Shown: piece by piece, positions 25,018-34,027 of the stretch
Numbering within the stretch: position 1 is the stretch's first letter
Layout of the letters: the number at the start of each line of letters is the position of its first letter
Origin: AWTP1-13 sp039808585
GTDB taxonomy: Bacteria; Pseudomonadota; Alphaproteobacteria; Rhizobiales; Hyphomicrobiaceae
NCBI GenBank assembly: GCA_039808585.1
Contig: JBDHTJ010000001.1
Location: forward strand, 9,528 to 73,527
Direction: 5' to 3'
Length of the DNA: 64,000 nucleotides
The notes under the pieces: model-generated
Seen by the model: only the letters and a program-made list of their open reading frames with translations
Databases searched by the model: none
What the model was told of the DNA's origin: nothing
Made by a program: the position numbers and the translations under genes

Positions 25018-26691
25018 ATGTTTGGCTTGGAGCAGCTTGAACGGATTTGGAAGAGCCTGCTTGCCCTCGGGGCGCGGCGGCTGATCGCGCTCGCGTTCGT
25101 GGGTACGGCGGTGATGGGCACGGTGGGGCTTGGCAGCTACTACCTGAGCCGGCCCGATCTCGAGACGCTCTATACCGGTCTCAATCCTCAGGATGTAAGC
25201 CGCATCGGCGGCGCCCTGAAGGAGGCCGGCATCTTCTTCGACATCAATTCGGCGGGCAATGCCGTGCTCGTGCGCTACGGGCAGACGGCCCAGGCGCGCA
25301 TGCTGCTTGCTGAAAAGGGCCTGCCCAACAGCGCCAACGCCGGCTACGAGCTTTTCGACAAGCTGGGCTCCATGGGCCTCACGTCCTTCATGCAGGAAGT
25401 GACGCGTGTGCGTGCCCTCGAAGGCGAAATCGCCCGCTCCATTCAGGCCATGCGCGGCGTCAAGGCCGCACGCGTGCATCTCGTGATGCCGGAAGCCGGT
25501 TCTTTCCGCCGCACGCGCCAGTCGCCGTCTGCGTCGGTGATCGTGCGCACGGAGAACCCTGCCGACTTCCAGTCCGGCCAGGCCATCCGCCATCTGGTGT
25601 CGGCCGCCGTTCCCGGCATGAGCATCGACCACGTCACGGTGCTCAACATGGACGGCACGGTGATGGCCTCGGCCGGCGACGTCACCGGCGCCACGCCGTC
25701 GAAGAACATGACGCTCGAGAAGACCGTCGCCAAGGAAATGCAGGACAACATCGCCAAGACGCTCACGCCCTATCTCGGCGTCAACAATTTCGAGATCTCC
25801 GTCGCAGCACGCATCAACACCGACAAGAAGCAGACGAGCGAGACCACCTACAATCCCGAAAGCCGTGTCGAGCGCTCCGTGCGTGTCGTGAAGGAGACGG
25901 GCAGCTCCCAGAACAGCGCCACCAAGCAGGGCACGGGCGCGGAACAGAACGTACCCGCCGACCAGAGCGGCACCGCAGCCGGCGGCGATCAGTCCAAGAA
26001 GCAGAACGAGCGGCGCGAGGAGTTGACCAACTACGAGGTCGGCACCAAGACCACGCAGACGGTGAGCGAAGGCTACCGCATCGAGAACCTCAACATCGCC
26101 GTGGTGTTGAACCGTAAGCGCATCATGGAAACCCTGGGCGCCGATGCCACTCCTGAGGCGGTCGACAAGCACATCAAGGAAGTCGAGCGCCTCGTCGTCT
26201 CGGCCTCCGGCGTCGATCTCAAGCGTGGCGATCTCGTCGCCGTTTCGGCGCTCGATTTCGTGCAAGGCGGGATGACTCTGGACCCGATACCGGCCGTAGG
26301 CTGGCAGGAGATGCTCGGCCGGCAGCTCGGCAGCTTCGTCAACGCGGGCGCCTTCGTGCTCGTCACGGCCTTGCTGATCTGGTTCGGTTTGAGGCCGGCC
26401 ATGAAGGCGATCATGGAAGCCCCGCCCGAGGCCCCCGCAGCCATCACGGCATCCGGCGAGAATGGCGATCAGATGCCGATCGATCCCGTAATGGCCGCGA
26501 TGCTGGGCGGCAATCCGGCATCCTCAGGCGCGCGTCGAGGCTCATCCCCCGGCGACCCCAGCCTCATCGCCGACCTCACCGAGAAGCTCGATCGTGCCCC
26601 CCAGAAGCGCCTCGAGCAGATGGTCGACTTCGACGAGGAGCAGGCCGCCGCGATCCTGAAGCAATGGCTGCGTGAGGCTGAACCCGCATGA
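25018..26691 (+). CDS. fliF: Flagellar MS-ring protein FliF
   Basis: A 557-residue protein anchored by two membrane helices (around LIALAFVGTAVMGTVGLGSY and FVNAGAFVLVTALLIWFGLR). It has the YscJ/FliF ring-building motifs (YTGLNPQDVSRIGGALKEAG; EGEIARSIQAMRGVKAARVH; HLVSAAVPGMSIDHVTVLNM) and a C-terminal FliG-binding tail (LEQMVDFDEEQAAAILKQWL). It is the first structure to assemble in the basal body. A 111-bp gap separates it from fliP, so it may have its own promoter. Confidence 0.96.
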   Translation: MFGLEQLERIWKSLLALGARRLIALAFVGTAVMGTVGLGSYYLSRPDLETLYTGLNPQDVSRIGGALKEAGIFFDINSAGNAVLVRYGQTAQARMLLAEKGLPNSANAGYELFDKLGSMGLTSFMQEVTRVRALEGEIARSIQAMRGVKAARVHLVMPEAGSFRRTRQSPSASVIVRTENPADFQSGQAIRHLVSAAVPGMSIDHVTVLNMDGTVMASAGDVTGATPSKNMTLEKTVAKEMQDNIAKTLTPYLGVNNFEISVAARINTDKKQTSETTYNPESRVERSVRVVKETGSSQNSATKQGTGAEQNVPADQSGTAAGGDQSKKQNERREELTNYEVGTKTTQTVSEGYRIENLNIAVVLNRKRIMETLGADATPEAVDKHIKEVERLVVSASGVDLKRGDLVAVSALDFVQGGMTLDPIPAVGWQEMLGRQLGSFVNAGAFVLVTALLIWFGLRPAMKAIMEAPPEAPAAITASGENGDQMPIDPVMAAMLGGNPASSGARRGSSPGDPSLIADLTEKLDRAPQKRLEQMVDFDEEQAAAILKQWLREAEPA

Positions 26692-27290
26692 ACGTGATGC
26701 CCGTCGCCGCTTTCCTGAAGGACTTCAGCGACTGCCTGCCGCCGGAGCAGCCGCTTGCGCGGTCGCCGGAAGAAGAGGCCGAGGAGCGCGCGCAGCTGGC
26801 GGAGGCCGCGCGTGCCGAAGGTTTCGAGGCCGGGCGCGCGGAAGCGCTTGCCGAGGCCGAGGCACAGCTGGCCCAGCGCGACGCCGAATTCCAGCAACAG
26901 CTGGTCGCTGCGCGCGAGGCTTGGGCCGCATCCGAGGCCACCGCGCTTGCCGATGCCATGAACGCCGCAATCGAGCGTGCACGCGACGAGATCATCGCCG
27001 TCACGGCCCACGTCTTGAAGCCTTTCCTGATCGAGCAGGTCCGCGACAAGGCCCTTGCCGAGCTTTCGCGAACCATCGAGGACGTGCTGCGGCGCGAGCC
27101 AGACGCTCCTATCGCCATCAGCGGCCCTGCCGATCTGCTCAAGGCCCTGGAATTTCGCCTTTCCGAACACGCTGGCGCCATGACGTTCACGCCCTCGTCC
27201 TCCTGCGAGGTCGAGGTGACGGCGGGCCACGCGCTCCTGTCCACGCGCCTTGCCGCCTGGGTCGAGAAATTGAATGAGGCCTGCCCGTGA
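26688..27290 (+). CDS. fliH: FliH-like regulator of the export ATPase
   Basis: A 200-residue protein with an acidic coiled-coil region (residues 25-95: EEEAEERAQLAEAARAEGFE, then AGRAEALAEAEAQLAQRDAE). The C-terminal domain (VTAHVLKPFLIEQVRDKALA ... ALLSTRLAAWVEKL) matches the HrpE/YscL/FliH plan. It lacks strong sequence identity to enteric FliH, so the call rests on architecture and on position, overlapping the fliF stop by 4 nt. The expected role is to bind and restrain FliI and link it to the C-ring. Confidence 0.75.
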   Translation: MNVMPVAAFLKDFSDCLPPEQPLARSPEEEAEERAQLAEAARAEGFEAGRAEALAEAEAQLAQRDAEFQQQLVAAREAWAASEATALADAMNAAIERARDEIIAVTAHVLKPFLIEQVRDKALAELSRTIEDVLRREPDAPIAISGPADLLKALEFRLSEHAGAMTFTPSSSCEVEVTAGHALLSTRLAAWVEKLNEACP

Positions 27291-28603
27291 GCAAGGAAGG
27301 CGAAGAGGAGACGAAAGCCCCCGAGCTCTTGATCATCAAGCGCGGCGGCGGCGGCGGTGAGGAAGGCCATCACGGCGGCGTCTGGAAGATCGCCTACGCC
27401 GACTTCATGACCGCCATGATGGCGTTCTTCCTTGTCATGTGGCTCATCAATTCCTCCGACAAGAAGACGCTGACGCAGGTCGCAACCTACTTCAACCCGC
27501 TGCGTCTCACCGACAAGTCGGCGGCCTCCAAGGGTCTGCACGAGGCGCATAGTGTCGAGAGCACGGCCCAGGGAGACGAGGTGCAGTCCTCGGGCTCGAC
27601 GCAGGGCGCCAAGAAGGAAAAGTCCAAGCGCGAGGAAACCAAGGGCGACCCCAAGGGCACCTTCAACGAGGATGCGATCTTCCAGGACCCTCTGGCAGCG
27701 CTCGACAAGATCGCCAGCGACGCCCGCGATGCCGCAGCAAAGTCCGAACGCGCCGTGCCGGCTCCCTCCAGCGAGCCCACGCCTGCAACGCCCAATTCCG
27801 AGCAGGTCCGCGATCCCTTCGATCCGGGCTTCCGCCAGCAGGTGGAGGTGATCCGCAAGGGTGACAAGGGTGAGGGCACGGGCCCATTCCCGGAGAAAAA
27901 CGATGGCGGTGGCGCAGGCGATCTGCCCGACCGCTCCAAGCAGGGTGGCGTCACGGATGGAACCGGCCCACAGAAGGGCGGCATCGGCGATATCGTCGAG
28001 AAGAAGCTCGGCGCCGGTGATACCGACAAGGACAAGCAGGCCAACGCACAACCTCTGCCCAAGCCAGCCGAGAAGGCTTCGGAAAAGCCGTCCGACAAGT
28101 CTGATCCGGCGAGCAAGGAGGAGCGTGCCGTCGCGGCCGCCAACGCCGTCGCGCAGCGCGTGGAGCGTGAAATAAAGAGCTCCGTCGCCGCCACCGGTCT
28201 TGCCAGCGTCCCCAATATCGAGGTCACGGTGACGGAAGAGGGCATGCTGATCTCCGTCACGGACGATTATGATTTCGGCATGTTCTCGGTCGCCTCCGCC
28301 GAGCCCTCGCCCAATCTCGTCCTTGTGATGGAGAAGCTGGCCGAGGTTCTGTCGAAGCAGTCCGATCCGCTCGTCCTGCGCGGACATACCGATGGACGCC
28401 CCTACAAGGACAGCCGCTATGACAACTGGCGCCTCTCCACCGCCCGCGCCCACATGGCCTACTACATGCTGCTGCGTGGCGGCATCGACGAGAAGCGTTT
28501 TGAGAAGGTCGAGGGCTACGCCGACAAGCGCCTGAAGGTTCCGCAAGATCCGATGGCGGCACCCAACCGCCGCATCGAGATCCTTCTCAGGAAGCCGCGC
28601 TGA
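27287..28603 (+). CDS. motB: Flagellar motor stator protein MotB
   Basis: A 438-residue stator protein. The single helix AYADFMTAMMAFFLVMWLIN carries the proton-binding aspartate (D39). A long low-complexity periplasmic linker rich in Lys/Glu/Pro/Gly (residues 80-290) leads to an OmpA-type peptidoglycan-binding domain (DPLVLRGHTDGRPYKDSRYD, then NWRLSTARAHMAYYML). It is longer than enteric MotB (about 300) because of this linker, as in rhizobial MotB, which works with MotC. The GTG start overlaps the fliH-like stop. Confidence 0.95.
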   Translation: MSKEGEEETKAPELLIIKRGGGGGEEGHHGGVWKIAYADFMTAMMAFFLVMWLINSSDKKTLTQVATYFNPLRLTDKSAASKGLHEAHSVESTAQGDEVQSSGSTQGAKKEKSKREETKGDPKGTFNEDAIFQDPLAALDKIASDARDAAAKSERAVPAPSSEPTPATPNSEQVRDPFDPGFRQQVEVIRKGDKGEGTGPFPEKNDGGGAGDLPDRSKQGGVTDGTGPQKGGIGDIVEKKLGAGDTDKDKQANAQPLPKPAEKASEKPSDKSDPASKEERAVAAANAVAQRVEREIKSSVAATGLASVPNIEVTVTEEGMLISVTDDYDFGMFSVASAEPSPNLVLVMEKLAEVLSKQSDPLVLRGHTDGRPYKDSRYDNWRLSTARAHMAYYMLLRGGIDEKRFEKVEGYADKRLKVPQDPMAAPNRRIEILLRKPR

Positions 28604-29913
28604 TGGCGAGGCATTCGACCACCGGCACTGTTGTGGCGCTGGCGGCTGTTGCCGCTGTCGCCATTTGCGTGCCTGCCATCGCTGCGCAGAAGCCAGCGCC
28701 TGCCAAGGCCGAGAAATCCGAAAAGCCGGCCGAGAAGAAGGCCCCGGAGAAGAAGGCTGATGAGAAGAAGCCCGAGGAGAAGCCCTTCGAGGCGCCTGTC
28801 GACGAGGCGCTGATGCCTCCTGGCCCCAAACCCTATCAGATGATGCGCGATCTGCGGCAGCTGCAGGATCGCATCGCCCAGGGCGATGCAGCGGCGATCG
28901 TTCGTCAGCGTCAGATGACGGAGGCCATGGCGGAGGCTTTCGAAAAGGCCGATGACGTGGTGTGGACCGATCCGCGCAATGGCCGCGCCGTGCTTGCCCT
29001 TTCGCTCAGCGGTGGTGATCCCAAGACCCTGCGCTCCCTGCTGCTGCGTGGCCAGCCGAAGAGTATCGATGTCGCCCTCGCACGCGGCATTCACGCCTTT
29101 GCAAGCGGACGGCGCGGCGAGGCACTCGAGTATTTCACCAAGCTCGATCCCCTCCAGCTCGATCCCTCGATCGCAGGCCAGGTCGCCCTCGCGCAATCGG
29201 AACTCGCTGCTCGAACGGACCCTGCCAAGGCCCTGGAACGGCTCGATCAGGCGCGGTTGCTGGCGCCCGGCACGCTCATCGAGGAGGCGGCGCTGCGCCG
29301 GCAGGTGGGGCTGCTCAGCGCGCAAAAAGACTTCGCGCGCGCCGACAAGCTGACGCAGGTCTACTTCCGCCGCTTTTCGCGCTCTGCCTATGCCACCACG
29401 CTGAAGCGGCAGATCACGCGGTTCGCCACCGAGAGGCCGGTCGTCAGCGAGCATGCGACCACCGATCTCCTGGTCGAGGCATTGGAGCAATTGAACCCGC
29501 GCGACCGCCTCGAGATGTACCTCGAGATCGCGCGCGAGGCCGTAGCCAAGGCCCGTCGCGACCTTGTCATGTTCGCATCCGAAGGCGCCTTGCAGCTCGC
29601 CCGCGCCGACACGGTGTTCGAGGCACGGGCAAAGGTCTACATCAACAGCATGCACGCAGCGTCGCTCGATGCCGCGAAGGCCAGGGCAGACCTCGAAGAG
29701 TTGAAGGGCCGGCTGGAGAACAAGGAAGACCTCGAGATCATCGCGGCGGCGCAGTCTATCGCCGACGAGATCCACAAGGTCGGCACGCTCACGCCCTCCA
29801 GCAAGCCTGACCCGCAATGGATCAATGAGCTTGGCGCCAACTTCGCCACCGTCGGTCGCGGACAATCCCTTATTGCAAATGCCGACAAGCTTTTGACAGA
29901 GGCTCAACGATGA
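28603..29913 (+). CDS. motC: Rhizobial-type periplasmic motility protein MotC
   Basis: A 436-residue exported protein. The signal peptide (VVALAAVAAVAICVPAIAAQ) is followed by a Lys/Glu/Pro-rich spacer (residues 28-62) and a helical, repeat-like body (QLQDRIAQGDAAAIVRQRQM; RNGRAVLALSLSGGDPKTLR; ALEYFTKLDPLQLDPSIAGQ). MotC is known in Sinorhizobium as a periplasmic protein that interacts with the MotB linker to open the stator channel, with MotE as its chaperone. The gene starts one base inside the motB stop and overlaps the next gene by 4 nt. Confidence 0.9.
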   Translation: MARHSTTGTVVALAAVAAVAICVPAIAAQKPAPAKAEKSEKPAEKKAPEKKADEKKPEEKPFEAPVDEALMPPGPKPYQMMRDLRQLQDRIAQGDAAAIVRQRQMTEAMAEAFEKADDVVWTDPRNGRAVLALSLSGGDPKTLRSLLLRGQPKSIDVALARGIHAFASGRRGEALEYFTKLDPLQLDPSIAGQVALAQSELAARTDPAKALERLDQARLLAPGTLIEEAALRRQVGLLSAQKDFARADKLTQVYFRRFSRSAYATTLKRQITRFATERPVVSEHATTDLLVEALEQLNPRDRLEMYLEIAREAVAKARRDLVMFASEGALQLARADTVFEARAKVYINSMHAASLDAAKARADLEELKGRLENKEDLEIIAAAQSIADEIHKVGTLTPSSKPDPQWINELGANFATVGRGQSLIANADKLLTEAQR

Positions 29914-31358
29914 CCCCCATGGACATGATTCCGGTGCGCGTGCCGCAGCCGGCAGAGCGTGTCTCGGTGCAGCCCGTCGCTGGCAAGGCTGGCGACAAGG
30001 GCGAGGCGCAGCGCGACGGCGAATTTCACGAGGCACTGACGAGCGTCGCGCAGGACAAGCAGGACAAGGCGCCAGCGGCCGGCAGGCATTCCGAAAACAA
30101 CGCGCGCAGCATCCTCGAGCGCGCGCGTCGCCTTGATGCGGCCAAGGCTGCCGTGAAGGACGAAGCCGCGGCCAAGAGGCTCGCCAAAGGCGATGACGCG
30201 GTCGACGGTGATGCGAAGCTCCTGGCAGACAACGACGAGGCCGATCAGGCCACGCTCGATGCCGCTCTTTCCTCACCCCAGCTGACAGCCGCGCCGGAGA
30301 AAGTTCTGGCGCAGATCCTCGCCCAAGGCACGCTCGATGCCCGGCAGGCGCAGGGCGCCGCATCTCACGACAAGCATTCGGGCACCGCCTCGGCCAATCT
30401 CGCCTCCGATGCGGACGCCGCCGCCGCCAGGCCCTTGCGCGAGGTGAAAATCCTATCCGTAAAGGTCGAAACGCATTTTGCGCCCGTCGGTGCCAATTCC
30501 ATCGCCCTGGAGCTTGCGCAGAAGCTGGCCTCCGCCGCGGCCAACGGCACCACTGCGGCCAAGTCTTCCGTTGCCGAAACGGCTGCAGGCGCCGCGAAAC
30601 GGGATGCGGGCGAGGCAACGCTGCCTGCGCTGCAAGATCTCGATCTCGCCAACGCCGTGGCGCAGGCACGCGGAAAGGCAGGCGCCGGTCACACGGGCGA
30701 CCGTCGTGGCGCCGATACCTCGGGCTCGGGAACCAGCGCCGCGGCCTCCGACGCCAAAGCCGCAGCCCAGATCGCCGCGCGCAAGGCGCCGGAAGCAACC
30801 GATGTTTCGGGCAACGGCGCTGCGGCCCAGCTTGCAGGTCCCGCACATCAGCTTGCGCCACGCATGCTGGCATTGGCACAGGAACTCGGCGCCCAGCACG
30901 CGCAATCGGTTTCCGCCCCCGGGCTCGATCAGCCCGCTGCGGCAAACGGGCCGGTTCGCGTACTCAGCATCAACCTGCATCCGGCAGAGCTTGGCTCCGT
31001 GACGGTGCGCATGTCACTCGTGCGTGACGCCCTCGAAGTTCAAATAGAGGCCGAGCATCCGGCAACCGCGCGCATGCTGCAGACCGATAGCGATGCCCTT
31101 TCCGACATGCTGCGCAACGCCGGCATCCAGGTTGATGGCGTCACGGTGCGCGCCGCCGCGCCCGACACCGTCTCGGCGAGCACCGGATCTGGACAGTCGT
31201 ATCTGGGTGAGCAGACGCAGGGCGGTGGTGCCGACGCATGGGGCGCCGGTGGCAATCGTCGCGAGCAAGGCCAAGCTTTCGGAGAGCGCGCAGCAGCGCG
31301 CGGGGGACATGAAGACAGTACTTCTCAGCGTTCTGCTGGCGGTGGCCTTTACGTCTGA
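29910..31358 (+). CDS. fliK: Flagellar hook-length control protein FliK (formerly MotD in rhizobia)
   Basis: A 482-residue secreted molecular ruler. The first ~340 residues are low-complexity, rich in Ala/Lys/Asp/Gly. The C-terminal domain is recognisable as Flg_hook/FliK_C: LSINLHPAELGSVTVRMSLV, then ALEVQIEAEHPATARMLQTD and LSDMLRNAGIQVDGVTVRA. It measures the hook and triggers the FlhB specificity switch. The final 50 bases overlap the next gene in another frame. Confidence 0.88.
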   Translation: MTPMDMIPVRVPQPAERVSVQPVAGKAGDKGEAQRDGEFHEALTSVAQDKQDKAPAAGRHSENNARSILERARRLDAAKAAVKDEAAAKRLAKGDDAVDGDAKLLADNDEADQATLDAALSSPQLTAAPEKVLAQILAQGTLDARQAQGAASHDKHSGTASANLASDADAAAARPLREVKILSVKVETHFAPVGANSIALELAQKLASAAANGTTAAKSSVAETAAGAAKRDAGEATLPALQDLDLANAVAQARGKAGAGHTGDRRGADTSGSGTSAAASDAKAAAQIAARKAPEATDVSGNGAAAQLAGPAHQLAPRMLALAQELGAQHAQSVSAPGLDQPAAANGPVRVLSINLHPAELGSVTVRMSLVRDALEVQIEAEHPATARMLQTDSDALSDMLRNAGIQVDGVTVRAAAPDTVSASTGSGQSYLGEQTQGGGADAWGAGGNRREQGQAFGERAAARGGHEDSTSQRSAGGGLYV

Positions 31359-31923
31359 GGTTGCCGCCCAGAACCGAGGCAACGCCGGCAGGGGTGGCGC
31401 CGACAAGCTGTGCGAGCGGGAAATGATCGCCGCCTCGCATCGCCACGGCGTGCCCCTTGGCATGCTCTACGCCGTCGGCCTCACCGAAACCGGCAGGGGC
31501 GACTCGCTGCGGCCCTACGCCCTCAATATCGATGGCAAGGCGGTCTACGAGCTTTCCAAGGGCGAGGCGGTGAAGGCCTTCAATTCCGCCACGCGCAAGG
31601 GTGCCAAGTTCATCGACGTCGGCTGCATGCAGATCAACCATCGCTATCACAGTCAGCACTTCGCCTCGCTGGAGACCATGCTCGATCCCGTCACCAACGT
31701 GGATTATGCCGCCCGTTTCCTGGCGCAGCTGAAGGTGCGCGAAGGCACCTGGACGAAAGCCGTTGCGCGCTATCACGCCGGGCCCGATAACGATCCCGCG
31801 CAGAAGCGCTACGTGTGCCGTGTGATCTCGAATATGGTAGCGACGGGGTTCGGCAAGTGGACCCCGGAGTCGGAAAAGTTTTGTGGCGTCAGAGTAGGCA
31901 ATGAAAAGGCTCAACGACAGTGA
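31309..31923 (+). CDS. Lytic transglycosylase (SLT domain) at the end of the flagellar operon
   Basis: A 204-residue exported muramidase. It has a signal peptide (MKTVLLSVLLAVAFTSEVAA) and an SLT domain with catalytic E60 in YAVGLTETGRG, followed by DVGCMQINHRYH and VARYHAGPDN. It should cut peptidoglycan so the rod can cross the wall, the job done by the FlgJ C-domain in enterics, or act in wall remodelling more generally. The start ATG lies 50 bp inside fliK, preceded by GGGGGAC, and no other Met gives a signal peptide. Confidence 0.87.
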   Translation: MKTVLLSVLLAVAFTSEVAAQNRGNAGRGGADKLCEREMIAASHRHGVPLGMLYAVGLTETGRGDSLRPYALNIDGKAVYELSKGEAVKAFNSATRKGAKFIDVGCMQINHRYHSQHFASLETMLDPVTNVDYAARFLAQLKVREGTWTKAVARYHAGPDNDPAQKRYVCRVISNMVATGFGKWTPESEKFCGVRVGNEKAQRQ

Positions 31924-31987
31924 AGGCGGGTTGCAGGCCGGCTTGCCGGCGCGGGGGCATCTCCGCCTCGTCTACTCGAGAGGGCAA

Positions 31988-32344
31988 ATGGTAAAGAACA
32001 GCGGGCTTGTCGGCCCCTTCCCTTTGAGCTTCGAGGGCATCGAGGACGCCGTGAAGGCGGGCTCACCGGGCGTTTATGCGCTTGGCAGCAGGGATCTTTC
32101 AGGCCGCTTCGCCATCATGAGCATCGGCCGCTCGGATACCGACGTCAAGGAGCGGCTGCGCGAGTGCATCGGCGCCGGCACCTTCTTCAAGTTCCACTAT
32201 TTCGCAAGCGAGCGCGAGGCGTTCGAGAAGGAATGCGAGCTGTTTCACGACATCCAGCCGCCCGGCAACTTCGTTCACCCGGGTCGCCCCAAGGGCACTA
32301 CTTTGAGGTGCCCGCGCTGCCGGATATTCGGCCAGCAGCCGTAA
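31988..32344 (+). CDS. GIY-YIG-like small protein
   Basis: A 118-residue cytoplasmic protein. The stretch SPGVYALGSRDLSG ... FAIMSIGRSDTDVKERLREC resembles a GIY-YIG nuclease core (GVY, then S-I-G-R with the catalytic-type Arg). It is followed by FEKECELFHDIQPPGNF, which supplies a possible catalytic Glu and the Asn often seen near the end of the fold. The tail has a CPRCR pair of cysteines. Y of YIG is replaced by S. The frame is open from an ATG at 31901, overlapping the transglycosylase, but the start at 31988 has GAGAGGG upstream. Function unknown. Confidence 0.6.
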   Translation: MVKNSGLVGPFPLSFEGIEDAVKAGSPGVYALGSRDLSGRFAIMSIGRSDTDVKERLRECIGAGTFFKFHYFASEREAFEKECELFHDIQPPGNFVHPGRPKGTTLRCPRCRIFGQQP

Positions 32345-32522
32345 GCATGTCGATCACGTCGGCCAGCGCCTGCTGATAGCCGTAGTGCCAATAGGCGCGC
32401 TCGGGCGTGTTGACGTCGAGATGGCGCTGGTCGTGCGCCGTGTAGGGGGCCTCGTCGTCGAGCCACGCGCGGATGCCGTCGCGGCGGCGAATGAGGGCGG
32501 CGAGTTCGACGTTGTCTGACAT
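32298..32522 (-). CDS. Small protein of unknown function
   Basis: A 74-residue protein beginning MSDNVELAALIRRRDGIRAW, with an acidic, aromatic-rich middle (LDDEAPYTAHDQRHLDVNTP, ERAYWHYGYQQALADVIDML). It is soluble and mostly helical. It converges on and overlaps the 3' end of the GIY-YIG-like gene by about 47 bp. I do not know the family. The composition (few low-complexity residues, balanced charge) looks like a genuine protein rather than an accidental frame. Confidence 0.5.
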   Translation of the reverse strand: MSDNVELAALIRRRDGIRAWLDDEAPYTAHDQRHLDVNTPERAYWHYGYQQALADVIDMLTAAGRISGSAGTSK

Positions 32523-32660
32523 GCAACCTGCGCTTTCGATACGCGTGGACATATCCGGCGACAGGACCCGGATGCTCGATCTCTAGCGCGAAAAGATTGG
32601 CAAGCAGCCAAGGCGGCAGGCAAAGTTTGCTTCAAAGTTGAGGAAGCGTTTCCGTCAGTC

Positions 32661-33089
32661 TCAGGTACGGTGAAAAATGGCGTCATCGATGAGGCGGTTC
32701 GCGATCATCATGCGGCGCGTAGCCGTTTCGCGATAGATCGGCGCCAAGCGGTCGGGATGATTGCTGAGCGCAAAGCGCCTGCGCAGGCGATGCAACTCTT
32801 CAAGGCTCGTGGTGCCTGTGATGCCGAGTTCCGCAGCGATTTCCTGCGGGTCGGTGCTGGTCGCGGGAGGGGGCGTGTCGCCCATCGTCTCCGCGTCATA
32901 GACGAGTTCTTCCAGATAGAGCCCGCCAAGCGTCTCCGCCGTCAGCGGGCGGGCTGGATCGGAGACGAATTGGATCTGGTAGGCGGGGTTGCTGAGCGGG
33001 CGCAGGCGCACGTGCGGCGGCGGCTCCTCGCGCTTGAAGCCGACCTCCTCGAGCATCCGGGAGAAGCTTTCGCCCATTGTTGTGGCCAT
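32661..33089 (-). CDS. J-domain-like small protein
   Basis: A 142-residue soluble protein. The C-terminal 50 residues (SLEELHRLRRRFALSNHPDR, then ETATRRMMIANRLIDDAIFH) carry an HPD tripeptide after a basic helix and before a second helix, the arrangement of helix II-HPD-helix III in J-domains that stimulate Hsp70. The first 90 residues are unrecognised. Whether it is a working DnaJ-type cochaperone or a degenerate copy cannot be told from the sequence. It stands alone between flagellar and hut genes. Confidence 0.6.
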   Translation of the reverse strand: MATTMGESFSRMLEEVGFKREEPPPHVRLRPLSNPAYQIQFVSDPARPLTAETLGGLYLEELVYDAETMGDTPPPATSTDPQEIAAELGITGTTSLEELHRLRRRFALSNHPDRLAPIYRETATRRMMIANRLIDDAIFHRT

Positions 33090-33175
33090 GGCGCAGGTCG
33101 CTCGCCTCCGTTTCGCGAGAAAGGAGGCTGCCTGCGTCGCGTTGCAAAACCGTTAACGCGCGTTAAGCAGCTGCA

Positions 33176-34027
33176 TCAGGCGCCGGGCTTCCCCCTCGCC
33201 GCCTCCTCGGCGAACGTCAGGCAGCACTCCAGGATGGCGCGCAGGGTGAGGGTGATGGGTTCGGCGAACTGCGGGTCGAAAGGCACCGGCCAGTTGTCCT
33301 GCGACACGGGGCCGACGGGCTCGCGCATGTAGCCCCGGCAGGCAAGTTCCATCTGTACCACATGCACGCCTGTCTCCGGCCTGCCGAACGAGCGCGTGAT
33401 ATACCCACCCTTGAAGCGACCGTTGACGACGGCCGAGAACGGGCTCGCGCAGGCGATCGCGCTGACGGGCTCCGCCAGGTCGAGATCACAGGCAGCACCA
33501 TCGTTGGTGCCGATGTTCATCACCGGCAGCTCGCCCGGGAACAGGCGCGGGATCACCGACCTGATCGAGTGGCAATCGTAAAGAACGACCGCGGGATGAA
33601 GCGTCCTCAACCGCGAAATCTCTCCCGCCAGCGCCTCGTGATAGGGGCGGAAGTACGTATCCTTGCGGCGCTCGATCTCGGCGGCGTCGGGTTCCTGCCC
33701 CTTCTTCCACAGCGGCTCGCCGTCGAATGTGGTGGTGGGCACCAGCTCCGTCGTGTTCTGGCCGGGATAAAGGGAAATGCCCGTCGGCGCACGGTTCACG
33801 TCGATCACGGTGCGCGAGATGGCAGTGTGCACGACGGTTGCGCCAAGGTCCCGCGCAAATCCATAGAGCTGGTCGATCCACCAGTCGGCGTCCTTGCGTG
33901 CCAGCCACGGCGAGACACAGCGCGCCTCGATGTCTGGCGGCAGCTGCGTGCCGGTGTGCGGAAAGCTCACGATCAGCGGCGCCTGCCGGCTTTCTACGGT
34001 GAGCCAATCGGGGCGGGATTGCATCAT
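33176..34027 (-). CDS. hutG: N-formylglutamate deformylase
   Basis: A 283-residue hydrolase that converts N-formyl-L-glutamate to glutamate and formate, the last step of histidine utilisation through HutF. The family motifs are LIVSFPHTGTQLPPDIEARC, SRTVIDVNRAPTGISLYPGQ and the metal-binding-like LYDCHSIRSVIPRLFPGELP. It overlaps the hutH stop by 4 nt. It is the last gene of the leftward unit hutI-hutH-hutG. The released formate could be oxidised by the formate dehydrogenase encoded 20 kb away. Confidence 0.92.
   Translation of the reverse strand: MMQSRPDWLTVESRQAPLIVSFPHTGTQLPPDIEARCVSPWLARKDADWWIDQLYGFARDLGATVVHTAISRTVIDVNRAPTGISLYPGQNTTELVPTTTFDGEPLWKKGQEPDAAEIERRKDTYFRPYHEALAGEISRLRTLHPAVVLYDCHSIRSVIPRLFPGELPVMNIGTNDGAACDLDLAEPVSAIACASPFSAVVNGRFKGGYITRSFGRPETGVHVVQMELACRGYMREPVGPVSQDNWPVPFDPQFAEPITLTLRAILECCLTFAEEAARGKPGA

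Noticed and set aside
24073..26265. A very long open frame on the minus strand opposite fliL, fliP and fliF
   Set aside because: It is antisense to well-recognised flagellar genes, its translation is His/Arg/Asp-rich as expected from reversed GC-rich codons, and it shows no family motif.
28516..30945. An 800-codon open frame on the minus strand opposite motC and fliK
   Set aside because: It mirrors the coding bias of motC and fliK, has no start with a ribosome-binding site and has no recognisable domain.
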